A stretch of 29,852 nucleotides of DNA from Actinomycetes bacterium (GTDB lineage Bacteria; Actinomycetota; Actinomycetes; Actinomycetales; Microbacteriaceae): assembly GCA_023428065.1 (NCBI GenBank), contig JAEYZI010000091.1:1-29852 (forward strand), written 5' to 3'. A model generated the notes under the pieces. It ran no database searches. It worked only from the letters and a program-made list of their open reading frames with translations, and had not been told where the DNA came from. The translations under genes and the position numbers were made by a program. Positions 22,558 to 29,660 of this stretch are shown piece by piece. Positions within the stretch are counted from its first letter, which is position 1, and each line of letters begins with the position of its first letter.

Positions 22558-24441
22558 CTACTTGAGGCGGCGAACGGTGGCGGTGCCGTCCGCGACGGTC
22601 GCGCCGACCGCGGGGGCGGTCGGGGCGGAGCTGCCGGTGGTGCCGGCGACCTCGACGCGGTAGATGACCGACGAGCGGCTGTAGATCTCGCCGAGGACGA
22701 CGGCGGTGGAGTTGGCGCCGGTGTCGGCGGTGCCGATGCGGACGAACGCTTCGGGGCGGGCGACGAACGTCTGGAGGTAGCCGTGCACCGCCTTGTCGAT
22801 GCCGCCCTTGGCGAGCTCGAGCGCGTCGATGTGGAGGGGTCCTCCGGCGAGCTCGTCGAAGTGGATGGCCTTCTTGGCGCCGACGATGACCGAGGCGCTG
22901 TCGTAGATGCCGGTCTCGCCCTGCACGACCTGCACGGCGCCCTTGTCGACGCGGCCCTCGCTCGCCGTGGTGATCACGAAGTCGACGAACTCGGGCAGGT
23001 TCTCGGCGCCGCCGGCCGCGTAGGCGAGCTGCGCGTAGGCGATGTCGTTCGCGATGGCGAAGGTCGGCACGTCGCGGCGCTTGTCCGACTTGCGAGCCTT
23101 GATGGCGAGGATGCCCTGAATCAGCATGCCCATCGCGGCCGGGTAGTCGGTCGGGTAGGTGGCCGCGGCGACGGGGGCGCCGGCGACGGCGTTGATGTCG
23201 TAGAGCGCCCACTGGTCGGACCAGTAGAGGTAGTCCTCGTTGATCAGCTCGAGGAAGGACTGCACGACCTCGGCGCCGCCGGGGAGGTCGTAGAACTCGC
23301 GGGCGATGTCGTTGCCCACCGCGAAGCGGCGGAGGGTCGAGCCGACGGTCTCGGACCATCCGTTGTAGGAGTTGATCTCCGTCTTGTTCCCGGCCCAGGT
23401 GCCGCCGTTCGGGATGCCGTCCGGGCCCGCGATGGGTGCTCCGGAGGTGCCGCGGTGGACCTTGAAGCCCTTCTTGCCCGCGGCGCTGATGTCGTTGCCG
23501 TGGGTGCCGAGGTCGATGTACTCGCGGACGTAGGTGTTGCCCTGGTCGAGCTGGCCCACCCAGTTGGGGCGGAGCACGTCCGTGCCCGGCAGGGCGTTGT
23601 TGCCGGTGAGGGTGATGTCGGTGAGGGCAGCGAGCACCTGCTGCGCCTCCTCGTGGAACGGGTTGGACTTGAGGGTCGCGATCGCGGCGAACACCTGGCC
23701 GATGGGCGGCAGGGCGTGCGTGCGGTCGGTGACGTGCGCGGGCGCCTGCGGGGCGGAGGCGAGCACGGTCTGGGGGATGGCCGGCGCCTGCGCCCCGGCT
23801 GCGGTTGCGGTCACGGTGACCTCTCCTTCTGGGTTGGCCGGGGCCGGGGCGGCCTCGGGGGTGTAGACCGCGGAGTCACCCGCGGGGGTCGTGACGGTGA
23901 TGTCGTCCGGCAGCGCCTCGGCCTCGAGCGCCAGGTGAGCAGGGTCTGCCTCGACCGGCGCCTCGGCGGGCGGCGCACCATCGTCGGGGGTGTCGGCGGC
24001 GAGCACCTGGGCGGAGGGGAATGCGCCCGCCTCGACGACGGCGGCGCCCCAGAGCTTCGCGTGGCCGGCGACGAGCCTTCCCGCCTTGATGACGGCGGGG
24101 CCGAACTCGCCGGAGAGCTTGCGGCGCTTCCCGGTGGGGCTGGTTGCGTCCGCGTAGGCGGCGCGCCCTTCGGGGGTGTCGGCGAACTTGAGGGTTGCGA
24201 ACACTCCTTCTGGGCGCTCCTCGAGCTTGATCGCGCGGCCGACGACGGCGGAGCGCTCGTGGTCGAGGTTCAGGCCGACGACGGCGGGGTCGCTCGGGAT
24301 GGAGAGCGACCCCGCCTCGACCTGGAACCGGCCGACGTTCGTGCGTCCGACCTCGTTGAACGGGATGAGCAGGCCGGTGACGGTGAGCGGTTCGGCGGAG
24401 GCGAGGATGTCGCCGCCCTCGAACTGGATGAGGTTGGTCAT
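22558..24441 (-). CDS. Prohead protease-major capsid fusion (HK97-like)
   Basis: 627 residues in one frame. Residues 1 to about 150 form a U35/S78-type prohead protease: H61 in LNLDHERS, S110 in RKLSGEFG and an acidic residue near E138 suit the serine protease triad. A Pro/Ala/Glu-rich linker (about 150-235) may take the place of the scaffold delta domain. From about 240 to the end is an HK97-fold major capsid protein (VLRPNWVGQLDQGNTYVREY, EFYDLPGG, a long helix with SFLELINEDYLYWSDQW). Phages usually encode protease and capsid separately. Here a strong internal ribosome site and in-frame GTG at codon 210 could also make capsid alone. It starts at ATG 24441, 3 bp after the portal stop. Confidence 0.88.
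   Translation of the reverse strand: MTNLIQFEGGDILASAEPLTVTGLLIPFNEVGRTNVGRFQVEAGSLSIPSDPAVVGLNLDHERSAVVGRAIKLEERPEGVFATLKFADTPEGRAAYADATSPTGKRRKLSGEFGPAVIKAGRLVAGHAKLWGAAVVEAGAFPSAQVLAADTPDDGAPPAEAPVEADPAHLALEAEALPDDITVTTPAGDSAVYTPEAAPAPANPEGEVTVTATAAGAQAPAIPQTVLASAPQAPAHVTDRTHALPPIGQVFAAIATLKSNPFHEEAQQVLAALTDITLTGNNALPGTDVLRPNWVGQLDQGNTYVREYIDLGTHGNDISAAGKKGFKVHRGTSGAPIAGPDGIPNGGTWAGNKTEINSYNGWSETVGSTLRRFAVGNDIAREFYDLPGGAEVVQSFLELINEDYLYWSDQWALYDINAVAGAPVAAATYPTDYPAAMGMLIQGILAIKARKSDKRRDVPTFAIANDIAYAQLAYAAGGAENLPEFVDFVITTASEGRVDKGAVQVVQGETGIYDSASVIVGAKKAIHFDELAGGPLHIDALELAKGGIDKAVHGYLQTFVARPEAFVRIGTADTGANSTAVVLGEIYSRSSVIYRVEVAGTTGSSAPTAPAVGATVADGTATVRRLK
23812..23830 (-). promoter_or_regulatory. 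Internal ribosome binding site and GTG start for free capsid protein
   Basis: Inside the protease-capsid gene the coding strand reads AGAAGGAGAG (23830-23821), six bases, then an in-frame GTG (23814-23812, codon 210). The spacing is right for a strong start. It lies in the linker, exactly between the protease and capsid domains, and would give a 418-residue capsid protein from the same message. Confidence 0.65.
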
Positions 24442-24444
24442 GTT

Positions 24445-25473
24445 TCAGTCCTCCACGGTGGTAAGGGTCGGGGTGGGCACCTGCATGAGGCCGGCGAGCT
24501 CAGGGCGGATCGACTGGCCGGGAGGGCACACGTCGTCCTCGGAGAGGCGGGCGGCGATGGCGTTGACGAACAGTGCGGTGCCGAAGTCGTAGAGCTCGTT
24601 CCGCTTGCTGGTATCGTTGCTGTAGTTGATCTCGCCGGCCGAGCCGTTCTTGGCGCCCTCGATGAGGGCGGCAGGCACGAGGGCGATGTTGGCGAGGTCG
24701 AGACGGACGGCGTTCCGGCCGGACTCGAACATGTCGACGGCGGCGACGCCGTGCTGCTTGACCTCGATGTTGTGAGGGGTGACGGAGGTCGCGTAGGAGC
24801 GCCGGCCCTCTTCGTAGTCGCGGGCCATCTTGAGCTTCTCCTTGCGGGAGAGCTGGATGTCCTCGGTGAGGTGCAGTTCGGTCTGTGCGACGGGATTCTC
24901 GGCACGCTTCTGCCATGCCTGCTCGAGCCAACGGGCCGAGCGGATGGTGTCGATGCCGTCGGTGAGCACTCCGTTGATGCCGAGATCGATGGCGATGAAG
25001 TGGTCGCGGTATCGGGCGGCGACCACTTCATCGTCAACCTGGATCTCGCCGGTGGCGTCGACGGACCATGCCCCGTGCGGGACGTGGATCGCGTCGGCGG
25101 GGTAGCCGTCCGGCCCGAGCTCGGCAGCGAGGAGCGCCCACCGCCACCAGAACAGATCCGACGTTACGTCCATCCAGCGCAGGTACGGCGACCGACCCGA
25201 CTGGCTGCTCGAGAGCCACGCCGGCTGCTCGAGCAGCCGGGCGTCCTTCTCGTACTGGGCGAAGGGGATCGACGCGACGAGGCCACAGTGCGCGGCGTGA
25301 GCGCGCCGCAGACCGGGGACGCGGCGGGCGATGTCCTCGGTGACGAGCTGAGGGTCGATGTCTCCGTAGAGCTCCGCGACGGTGAGCTGCACGAGGTCGG
25401 AGGCGCCAGCCGAATAAGGGGATGCCGGAGCGGTCGGGGCGGGTCGCCCCGTGATCCAGTTCCAGAATCCCAC
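24445..25473 (-). CDS. Portal protein
   Basis: 342 residues from GTG 25473 (GFWNWITGRP). The protein forms the DNA gate at the head vertex. It lies between terminase and the protease-capsid gene and shows portal-like segments: SDLFWWRWALLAAELGPDGY early, DGIDTIRSARWLEQAW in the middle and LDLANIALVPAALIEGAKNG with TSKRNELYDFGTALFV near the end. It is shorter than usual (400-500), consistent with a compact phage. The start has no clear Shine-Dalgarno sequence, unlike most neighbours, and is preceded by a 52-bp spacer with a palindrome. Confidence 0.82.
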   Translation of the reverse strand: MGFWNWITGRPAPTAPASPYSAGASDLVQLTVAELYGDIDPQLVTEDIARRVPGLRRAHAAHCGLVASIPFAQYEKDARLLEQPAWLSSSQSGRSPYLRWMDVTSDLFWWRWALLAAELGPDGYPADAIHVPHGAWSVDATGEIQVDDEVVAARYRDHFIAIDLGINGVLTDGIDTIRSARWLEQAWQKRAENPVAQTELHLTEDIQLSRKEKLKMARDYEEGRRSYATSVTPHNIEVKQHGVAAVDMFESGRNAVRLDLANIALVPAALIEGAKNGSAGEINYSNDTSKRNELYDFGTALFVNAIAARLSEDDVCPPGQSIRPELAGLMQVPTPTLTTVED

Positions 25474-25496
25474 GGGTGTAACTTACGACGCACCTG

Positions 25497-25508
25497 AGAC
25501 ATATGTCT
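25497..25508. promoter_or_regulatory. 12-bp palindrome AGACATATGTCT between terminase and portal genes
   Basis: A perfect AT-rich palindrome in the only sizeable gap (25474-25525) of the head operon, about 24 bp upstream of the portal start. It could be a regulator site or part of an internal promoter. No terminator-like hairpin is seen. Confidence 0.3.
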
Positions 25509-25525
25509 ACCTTGCGTGCGGCGTG

Positions 25526-27238
25526 TCACGCTGCGGTGAACGTGATCTTCGGCTTGCTTGCACCCTTCGGCTGTGCCTGGTCGTAGGCGAGGAGCGCGAG
25601 CGCGGCGGCCTCGAGCGGGGTGATGTCCATGTCGAAGTCCTTGCCGCGGCCGAATGCCCAGCCGTTCACGCCGATCGATCGCTTGAGCACGCGGCGGGCG
25701 GCGAGGTCGAGCTCGGGCTGGCGGTAGTGCGTGAGGTTGCCGCGGTTCACCTCGTCGACGAGGAGGGCGGCGGCCTGCTTCACGTCGGTGGTGTTGCGGG
25801 GGTCCATGCGCGGGCGGGGCCGGGCTCGCGTGAGATCCTCGACGATGTTGAGGGCGACCTGTGAGTGCCCATCGTAGGTGAGTCGGCGTTGGTACTTTCG
25901 GGCGAGCCGCGCGGCTTCTGGCGCTATCCACTTCACGTTCATCTTGTGCTCGAGCATGAGCACGTGCGCCTTGCCCTTCTTGTCTCGCCAGGCGGCGACG
26001 ATGGAGCCGCAAAGCTGGTCGGGGTGCGGGGCGAAGGCGACCGCGAAGTCGGGCGGGGGCGCCGGCAGCTCGCCGCCGACTCCTCCTGCCGCCCACAGGC
26101 CTGGGTCGATGAGGCCGACGGACTCGCCCACGTTGCCGAAGATCGACAGGTACTCGCGGGCGAACTTCTCAACGTCGGTGGAGAGCTCGTAGTTGCCGCG
26201 GATGGTGTCGATGGTCGTGAGGGTGCCGACCCCGGGGTGTGTCAGCTCGACGAGCTCCCGCACTCGCGCGTACGGGTGCTCGTCGTTCGGCTCCCATGCC
26301 TCGAGCTGCTCGTCGGTGATGCCGTCCGGGGCGGCGTACTCGACGATGCCGCCCGAGCCGTTGCGCCCCTGCTCGAGCGCGTCCCACAGCATGTTGCCGG
26401 CCTTGAACCTTCCCGCGGTGCCGAGGATGACGAGCTGCCCGTCGGGGCGGGTGTCGAAGGTCGGGAGGGCTGCGGCCATGAGCTCCGACACGAACCCGGG
26501 GTCACGCGGCTCGCCAGCCTCATCGAGGATGAGCATGTCGAAGGCTTCGCCGCGGATGTCGTCGATGGTCGAGAGCCAGTTGACGACCCCGCCTCCGGTT
26601 CGGGCGAACGACATGCCTTCCATACCGGCGATGCGCACGACGGTGAAGGGCCGCTCGCGCTTGTTCGGGTAGAGGCGCTCGAGGTGCGGGGCCACGTCCT
26701 TGAGGAACCGCGACCGGCCGGCCTTGCCAGATCGGGTGTCGAAGATCCCCACTCGGTAGTCCTCGCGGTGCACGGCACGCCCGATGCCGATTGCGTAGAC
26801 GGAGGTGGACTTGGATGCACGGCGCGGCACCATGATCGCGTTGTGCTTGTGGCCGGCAGCGAGCATGTCGGCGATGAGCACCTGCTGCGGCTGGATCGAT
26901 CGCGAGCCCTGGCGAGTCGCGCCGTCGAGGCGGAGCAGGCGTGCCCCCTCGAGGAACTCGCGCCGGTCCTGCTCGCTGGTTACGAGCTGCGAGACGTACT
27001 TGGGAGCGAGCGCACGATTGCGAAGCTCAAGCCACGCGGGCTCCTCGAGCAGCGGGTTGCCGGTCAGGTCAGGCGGGAAGGCTGCCGAATTTTTCTGCCC
27101 CGATTTTTTTTCCGTTTCGGGGGGAGAAGCCGCTTTGAGAGCCGAAGGCGGGGGTAGCGGCGTCTCTGAAAAAAAGCCCTCGAGCAGGGATGCATCCTGG
27201 TGCTGCTGGGTGCGGTAGCTCATCTTCGGTCGGCCCAT
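25526..27238 (-). CDS. Terminase large subunit
   Basis: 570 residues from ATG 27236-27238, which starts 5 bp after the HNH gene; ATG 27223 is an alternative. The ATPase domain (about 115-330) has a variant Walker A, PRRASKST at 138-145 (no GK pair of the classic form), and Walker B MLILDEAGE with D239 and E240. The nuclease domain follows (about 340-560; LTYDGHSQVALNIVEDL and the C-terminal DMDITPLEAAALALLAYD). It packages DNA into the prohead together with the portal. The first 60 residues are low-complexity Ser/Pro/Lys and are encoded by unusual T and A runs. No separate small terminase gene lies between HNH and this gene. Confidence 0.92.
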   Translation of the reverse strand: MGRPKMSYRTQQHQDASLLEGFFSETPLPPPSALKAASPPETEKKSGQKNSAAFPPDLTGNPLLEEPAWLELRNRALAPKYVSQLVTSEQDRREFLEGARLLRLDGATRQGSRSIQPQQVLIADMLAAGHKHNAIMVPRRASKSTSVYAIGIGRAVHREDYRVGIFDTRSGKAGRSRFLKDVAPHLERLYPNKRERPFTVVRIAGMEGMSFARTGGGVVNWLSTIDDIRGEAFDMLILDEAGEPRDPGFVSELMAAALPTFDTRPDGQLVILGTAGRFKAGNMLWDALEQGRNGSGGIVEYAAPDGITDEQLEAWEPNDEHPYARVRELVELTHPGVGTLTTIDTIRGNYELSTDVEKFAREYLSIFGNVGESVGLIDPGLWAAGGVGGELPAPPPDFAVAFAPHPDQLCGSIVAAWRDKKGKAHVLMLEHKMNVKWIAPEAARLARKYQRRLTYDGHSQVALNIVEDLTRARPRPRMDPRNTTDVKQAAALLVDEVNRGNLTHYRQPELDLAARRVLKRSIGVNGWAFGRGKDFDMDITPLEAAALALLAYDQAQPKGASKPKITFTAA

Positions 27239-27242
27239 GTCG

Positions 27243-27539
27243 TCACCAGCTCGGAAGGCGTCGGGCGCGGCGACTGCCGCGGTTCGTGATGGCTGCGCCC
27301 TCCCGGCCCCCGTCGCTGCGGTTGCATCGGCGGTGGGCGGCGCCCAGGTTGCTGAGGTCGTGGGTGCCTCCGTGCCGCGGCGCGACGATGTGGCCCACGT
27401 CCCATCGCTGGCCCTCGTGCACGGGCCGGCCACAGTTCACGCACCGCACGTACTCGCCGTTCTCGATCTGCGGCGTGAGGATCTTGCGCACCTGGCGGGA
27501 GTGCTTGACGTAGACCGGATCGCGGTGCCAGTCGCTCAC
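27243..27539 (-). CDS. HNH endonuclease
   Basis: 98 residues from GTG 27539, which overlaps the upstream replication gene (GTGA). The zinc pairs are C33/C36 (CVNC) and H69/C72 (AHRRC), with the HNH core around WDVGHIVAPRHGG (H50) and N64. HNH proteins encoded next to the large terminase are needed for cos-end cleavage during packaging in many phages, which suggests this phage has cohesive ends. The C-terminus is Arg-rich (NRGSRRARRLP). It sits immediately before the terminase and takes the place where a small terminase gene is often found. Confidence 0.9.
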   Translation of the reverse strand: MSDWHRDPVYVKHSRQVRKILTPQIENGEYVRCVNCGRPVHEGQRWDVGHIVAPRHGGTHDLSNLGAAHRRCNRSDGGREGAAITNRGSRRARRLPSW

Positions 27540-28162
27540 GGGCTCACCTCCGCCTCGAGGAGTGTGCGCCCGGTCTTGGGATCTTCGACACGGCCGTCTG
27601 CGTAGACGCCACACCCATGCACGCAGATGCCGCCGACGAACTCGTGGGAGCGATACGGCCGCACGCAAGAGGCGAGCAATTCGCGCGCGCGCGCGGCTGG
27701 GTCTAGAGCTTTCTCTTGAGTCTTAGTAGATGGGTTAACTAGGACGGTTTGGGTGGCGCCAGCGTCACCCCTCCGGGTGGCGCCAGCGTCATGGGGTGAC
27801 ATTTTCGTCACCCCTGTGGATAGGTCGCTGAACACGAGCTCGTGCGAGGTGCGGTGGTGTCTCGTGCGGTCACACGTCGCAGGGCACTGGACGAGGATCT
27901 GATAGCGATTCGGGCGGCGGTGGTCAGCGATGTTGTGGTCACCGCCGTCCTGGAAGATGCGGCGCACCTCGCCGAGCTGCTCGAGGCGGTCGAGGGCACG
28001 CTGCACGCTGCGGCGATCGCAGTTCGCGTAGCGCGCGAGAGTGTCGATGGTGGGCCATGCGCCCCCGTCGCCGTCGTGGTTGGCGATGCCGAGCAGCACG
28101 AGCTTGGCCGTCCCCGTGGCCTTGCTGTGGTGCAGCGCGATCGCCATCGACTCGATGCTCAT
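27536..28162 (-). CDS. HTH_36-type phage replication initiator-like protein
   Basis: 208 residues. I chose ATG 28162 (AAGAGG upstream; ATGA overlap with the previous gene) rather than the in-frame GTG 28171. The N-terminal winged helix (about 10-75; KLVLLGIANHDGDGGAWPTI, then TLARYANCDRRSVQRALDRL) is the HTH_36 type found in phage replication proteins. The middle is a flexible linker encoded by DNA repeats (DAGATRRGDAGATQ). The C-terminal part has a possible zinc site (C180, H182, C184; earlier C93 and C97). Together with the repeats inside the gene this fits an origin-binding initiator of the lambda O kind. No DnaC-like loader gene is seen nearby. Confidence 0.78.
   Translation of the reverse strand: MSIESMAIALHHSKATGTAKLVLLGIANHDGDGGAWPTIDTLARYANCDRRSVQRALDRLEQLGEVRRIFQDGGDHNIADHRRPNRYQILVQCPATCDRTRHHRTSHELVFSDLSTGVTKMSPHDAGATRRGDAGATQTVLVNPSTKTQEKALDPAARARELLASCVRPYRSHEFVGGICVHGCGVYADGRVEDPKTGRTLLEAEVSP
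27751..27814. repeat. Iteron-like direct and inverted repeats, candidate phage replication origin
   Basis: Inside the replication gene a 17-bp sequence beginning GGGTGGCGCC occurs twice (27751-27767 and 27775-27791; 24-bp period). A perfect inverted repeat GGGGTGAC / GTCACCCC with a 6-bp ATTTTC loop follows (27793-27814). GTCACCCC also occurs at 27764-27771. An AT-richer stretch lies beside it (about 27708-27750). Repeats plus AT-rich DNA within an initiator gene match the lambda O/ori plan. Confidence 0.5.
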
Positions 28163-28500
28163 CGACCCCACCTCTTGTGCACGGCCTGTCGTGACACCCC
28201 GAGCCCACGCCCGATCTGGGCAAGGGAAGAACCGGTGGCGCGCTGTCCACGTACACCGACCTCGATGGCCTCCTCGAGCGCATCTCGCAGGCTCACGAGC
28301 TGCGCGAGCTCCTCCTCGTCGGCGATCGCTACACGGCGCCCTGCGGCGGCGATCATGCGGCGCAACATCTCGAGGTACTCGCTCGTCTCAACGCGCGGAC
28401 GCTGTAAACCTGGGGTTGACGACGAAACCGCGCGCACGGGCGTACCCGCCACAGTGTGAACGTGGCTGGGCGTCGTGTCCTCGTAGGCGCTGTTCGTCAT
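28159..28500 (-). CDS. Small HTH DNA-binding protein
   Basis: 113 residues starting at ATG 28500, which overlaps the methyltransferase stop. The N-terminal 40 residues are polar and probably disordered. A helical middle (EYLEMLRRMIAAAGRRVAIA, then a Leu/Glu-rich helix to about 80) leads to a C-terminal helix-turn-helix (about 90-112; SLAQIGRGLGVSRQAVHKRW). Because the HTH is at the extreme C-terminus and resembles sigma-factor region 4 or resolvase-tail HTHs, it may be a phage regulator or a small terminase-like DNA binder. I cannot decide which. It lies in the early region ahead of the replication gene. Confidence 0.75.
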   Translation of the reverse strand: MTNSAYEDTTPSHVHTVAGTPVRAVSSSTPGLQRPRVETSEYLEMLRRMIAAAGRRVAIADEEELAQLVSLRDALEEAIEVGVRGQRATGSSLAQIGRGLGVSRQAVHKRWGR

Positions 28501-29090
28501 AGGCCCGAATCCTGTGATTCGAGGACGCGCGGGAGCATCCCGTCTGCAGCTCGGAGCACCGCTCCTGAGCCTGCGAATACGTCGACCAGTTCGTCCTCGG
28601 CCGGGTCGTAGCCGAGCATCTCGAGCACCCAGCGCGTCCACTCGGGCGGCTTGGAACCGACGAATCCCTGCTGGCGCACGGATGCGACGAGCAGGTCGCG
28701 CACGCGCGCACCGCTGGTGCGGTTGCGTCGCGCCGGCGGAACGCGCACCAGCACGGGCTCCCATGAGTTGACCACTCGAGCGCCTCCTGGCACCGCGTTC
28801 GGGCGTCCCCAGATCGCGAGGTGGGCATCGGGCATCGTGGCGACCAGGAGTCCAGTCGTGCTCGCATGGCCTGCCACGGCCCAGCCGTCGTATTCGTCGT
28901 CGAGCTCGCGGATGAGGGCGACGTGCGCCGCTGGATCGTCCCAGGCGCGCGCGTCCGGGTGGTGATCAGGCTTATGCATGTCGCGCGCGCGATACCCGCC
29001 CGCCGATCTCGACCGCCCCGACCCGCGGCCGTCGCCATACCAACGATCCGCCCGCCCGAGGTAGGGCGGGTCTGCAATCGCGAGCCTCAT
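28497..29090 (-). CDS. Compact DNA adenine methyltransferase
   Basis: 197 residues. The N-terminus carries DPPY (7-10), the catalytic motif IV of N6-adenine methyltransferases. The S-adenosylmethionine site motif DVFAGSG lies near the C-terminus (170-176), preceded by GSKPPEW (145-151). So the order is catalytic motif first, cofactor motif last (beta-class layout), in an unusually short protein with little room for a target recognition domain. It probably modifies phage DNA against host restriction or for regulation; no partner nuclease is present. It starts at ATG 29088-29090, inside a repeated gene junction. Confidence 0.8.
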   Translation of the reverse strand: MRLAIADPPYLGRADRWYGDGRGSGRSRSAGGYRARDMHKPDHHPDARAWDDPAAHVALIRELDDEYDGWAVAGHASTTGLLVATMPDAHLAIWGRPNAVPGGARVVNSWEPVLVRVPPARRNRTSGARVRDLLVASVRQQGFVGSKPPEWTRWVLEMLGYDPAEDELVDVFAGSGAVLRAADGMLPRVLESQDSGL

Positions 29091-29284
29091 GACCCGGAAC
29101 CTCCGGGTTTCGGGCTGACGAGCTCGACATCTGCCTCCGGAACCCAGGCGACGACATCAGGCCACCGGAGCCGGTACTCAACGCTTAGGTCCTCGTGCAC
29201 CACCACCCCGATCAGCTCGGCGTCTCCCCAGTCCTGATCCGTGCGGCGAACGGTGTCTCCCAAGAACGGCCCACGCGCGCTCAT
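29087..29284 (-). CDS. Small phage protein of unknown function (65 aa)
   Basis: ATG 29284 overlaps the stop of the gene to its right, and its stop overlaps the methyltransferase start. It is an acidic, beta-looking small protein (GDTVRRTDQDWGDAELIGVV, then SVEYRLRWPDVVAWVPEADV) ending PKPGGSGS. The ending recurs in the next gene, part of a repeated junction. No family recognised. Probably an early accessory protein. Confidence 0.7.
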   Translation of the reverse strand: MSARGPFLGDTVRRTDQDWGDAELIGVVVHEDLSVEYRLRWPDVVAWVPEADVELVSPKPGGSGS

Positions 29285-29451
29285 GACCCGGAACCCCCAG
29301 GCTCCCGGCCGCAGTTCGCGCAACCGCGCTCCTCGCGACCATCCGGCCACACATGCAGGATCGTCTCCGGCCAGCCACACGAGTGCGGCTCGTCGAGGAT
29401 CACCGCGACCATCCCGTCCTCAGCAGGCTGGGTGACGTAGAGCACGCTCAT
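29281..29451 (-). CDS. Small phage protein with CxxC (56 aa)
   Basis: ATG 29451 overlaps the stop of the gene to its right. A Cys-x-x-Cys pair near the C-terminus (CANC) with a further Cys and His earlier (HSCGW) could form one zinc knuckle. The C-terminus ends EPGGSGS, almost the same as its neighbour. No family recognised. Confidence 0.65.
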   Translation of the reverse strand: MSVLYVTQPAEDGMVAVILDEPHSCGWPETILHVWPDGREERGCANCGREPGGSGS

Positions 29452-29660
29452 GACTCGGAACCCCCAGCTTCCAGGCGCTCCTTGCCGACTCGCCACCCCT
29501 TGCACGGCGTCTGCGGTGCTCGGTTGTGAGGCATGAGCAAGTACGAGAGCCCTGCTCCGGCTTCGAGCGCGTGCCGATCCGCGTAGCACGCGATCGGGCG
29601 CTGGCACTCAGGGCAAATGGCGCGTAGCGCGGTGCCACGCCGACCACGACCGCGGGTCAT
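29448..29660 (-). CDS. Small zinc-ribbon-like phage protein (70 aa)
   Basis: ATG 29660 with a good ribosome site (GAGAGGAG) upstream. The N-terminus is Arg-rich (MTRGRGRRG), followed by a CxxC ribbon (CPEC) and later Cys and His residues (ACYADRH, PHNRAPQTPC), consistent with one zinc site. It ends EAGGSES, similar to the endings of the next two genes. The ATG lies within the stop region of the Ala-rich gene at the window edge. Role unknown. Confidence 0.65.
   Translation of the reverse strand: MTRGRGRRGTALRAICPECQRPIACYADRHALEAGAGLSYLLMPHNRAPQTPCKGWRVGKERLEAGGSES

Larger units (their letters stand above)
29085..29476 (-). repeat. Three repeated gene-junction cassettes
   Basis: Closely related sequences lie at 29085-29107, 29279-29308 and 29447-29476. 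On the coding strand each ends with GGTTCCGGGTCATGA or GGTTCCGAGTCATGA, where ATGA is the stop-start overlap, preceded by a G-run or GGAGG that serves as ribosome site and encodes the shared Gly/Ser-rich ending. They separate the methyltransferase and the small genes to its right. Confidence 0.75.

Noticed and set aside
27751..27814. A transcription terminator inside the replication gene
   Set aside because: The inverted repeat is within a coding frame, lacks a following T run on the coding strand and comes with direct repeats, which fits an origin better.
28159..28500. An antitoxin or defence regulator
   Set aside because: No toxin-like or effector gene is adjacent; it sits in an overlapping early phage operon, so a phage regulator or DNA-binding role is simpler.
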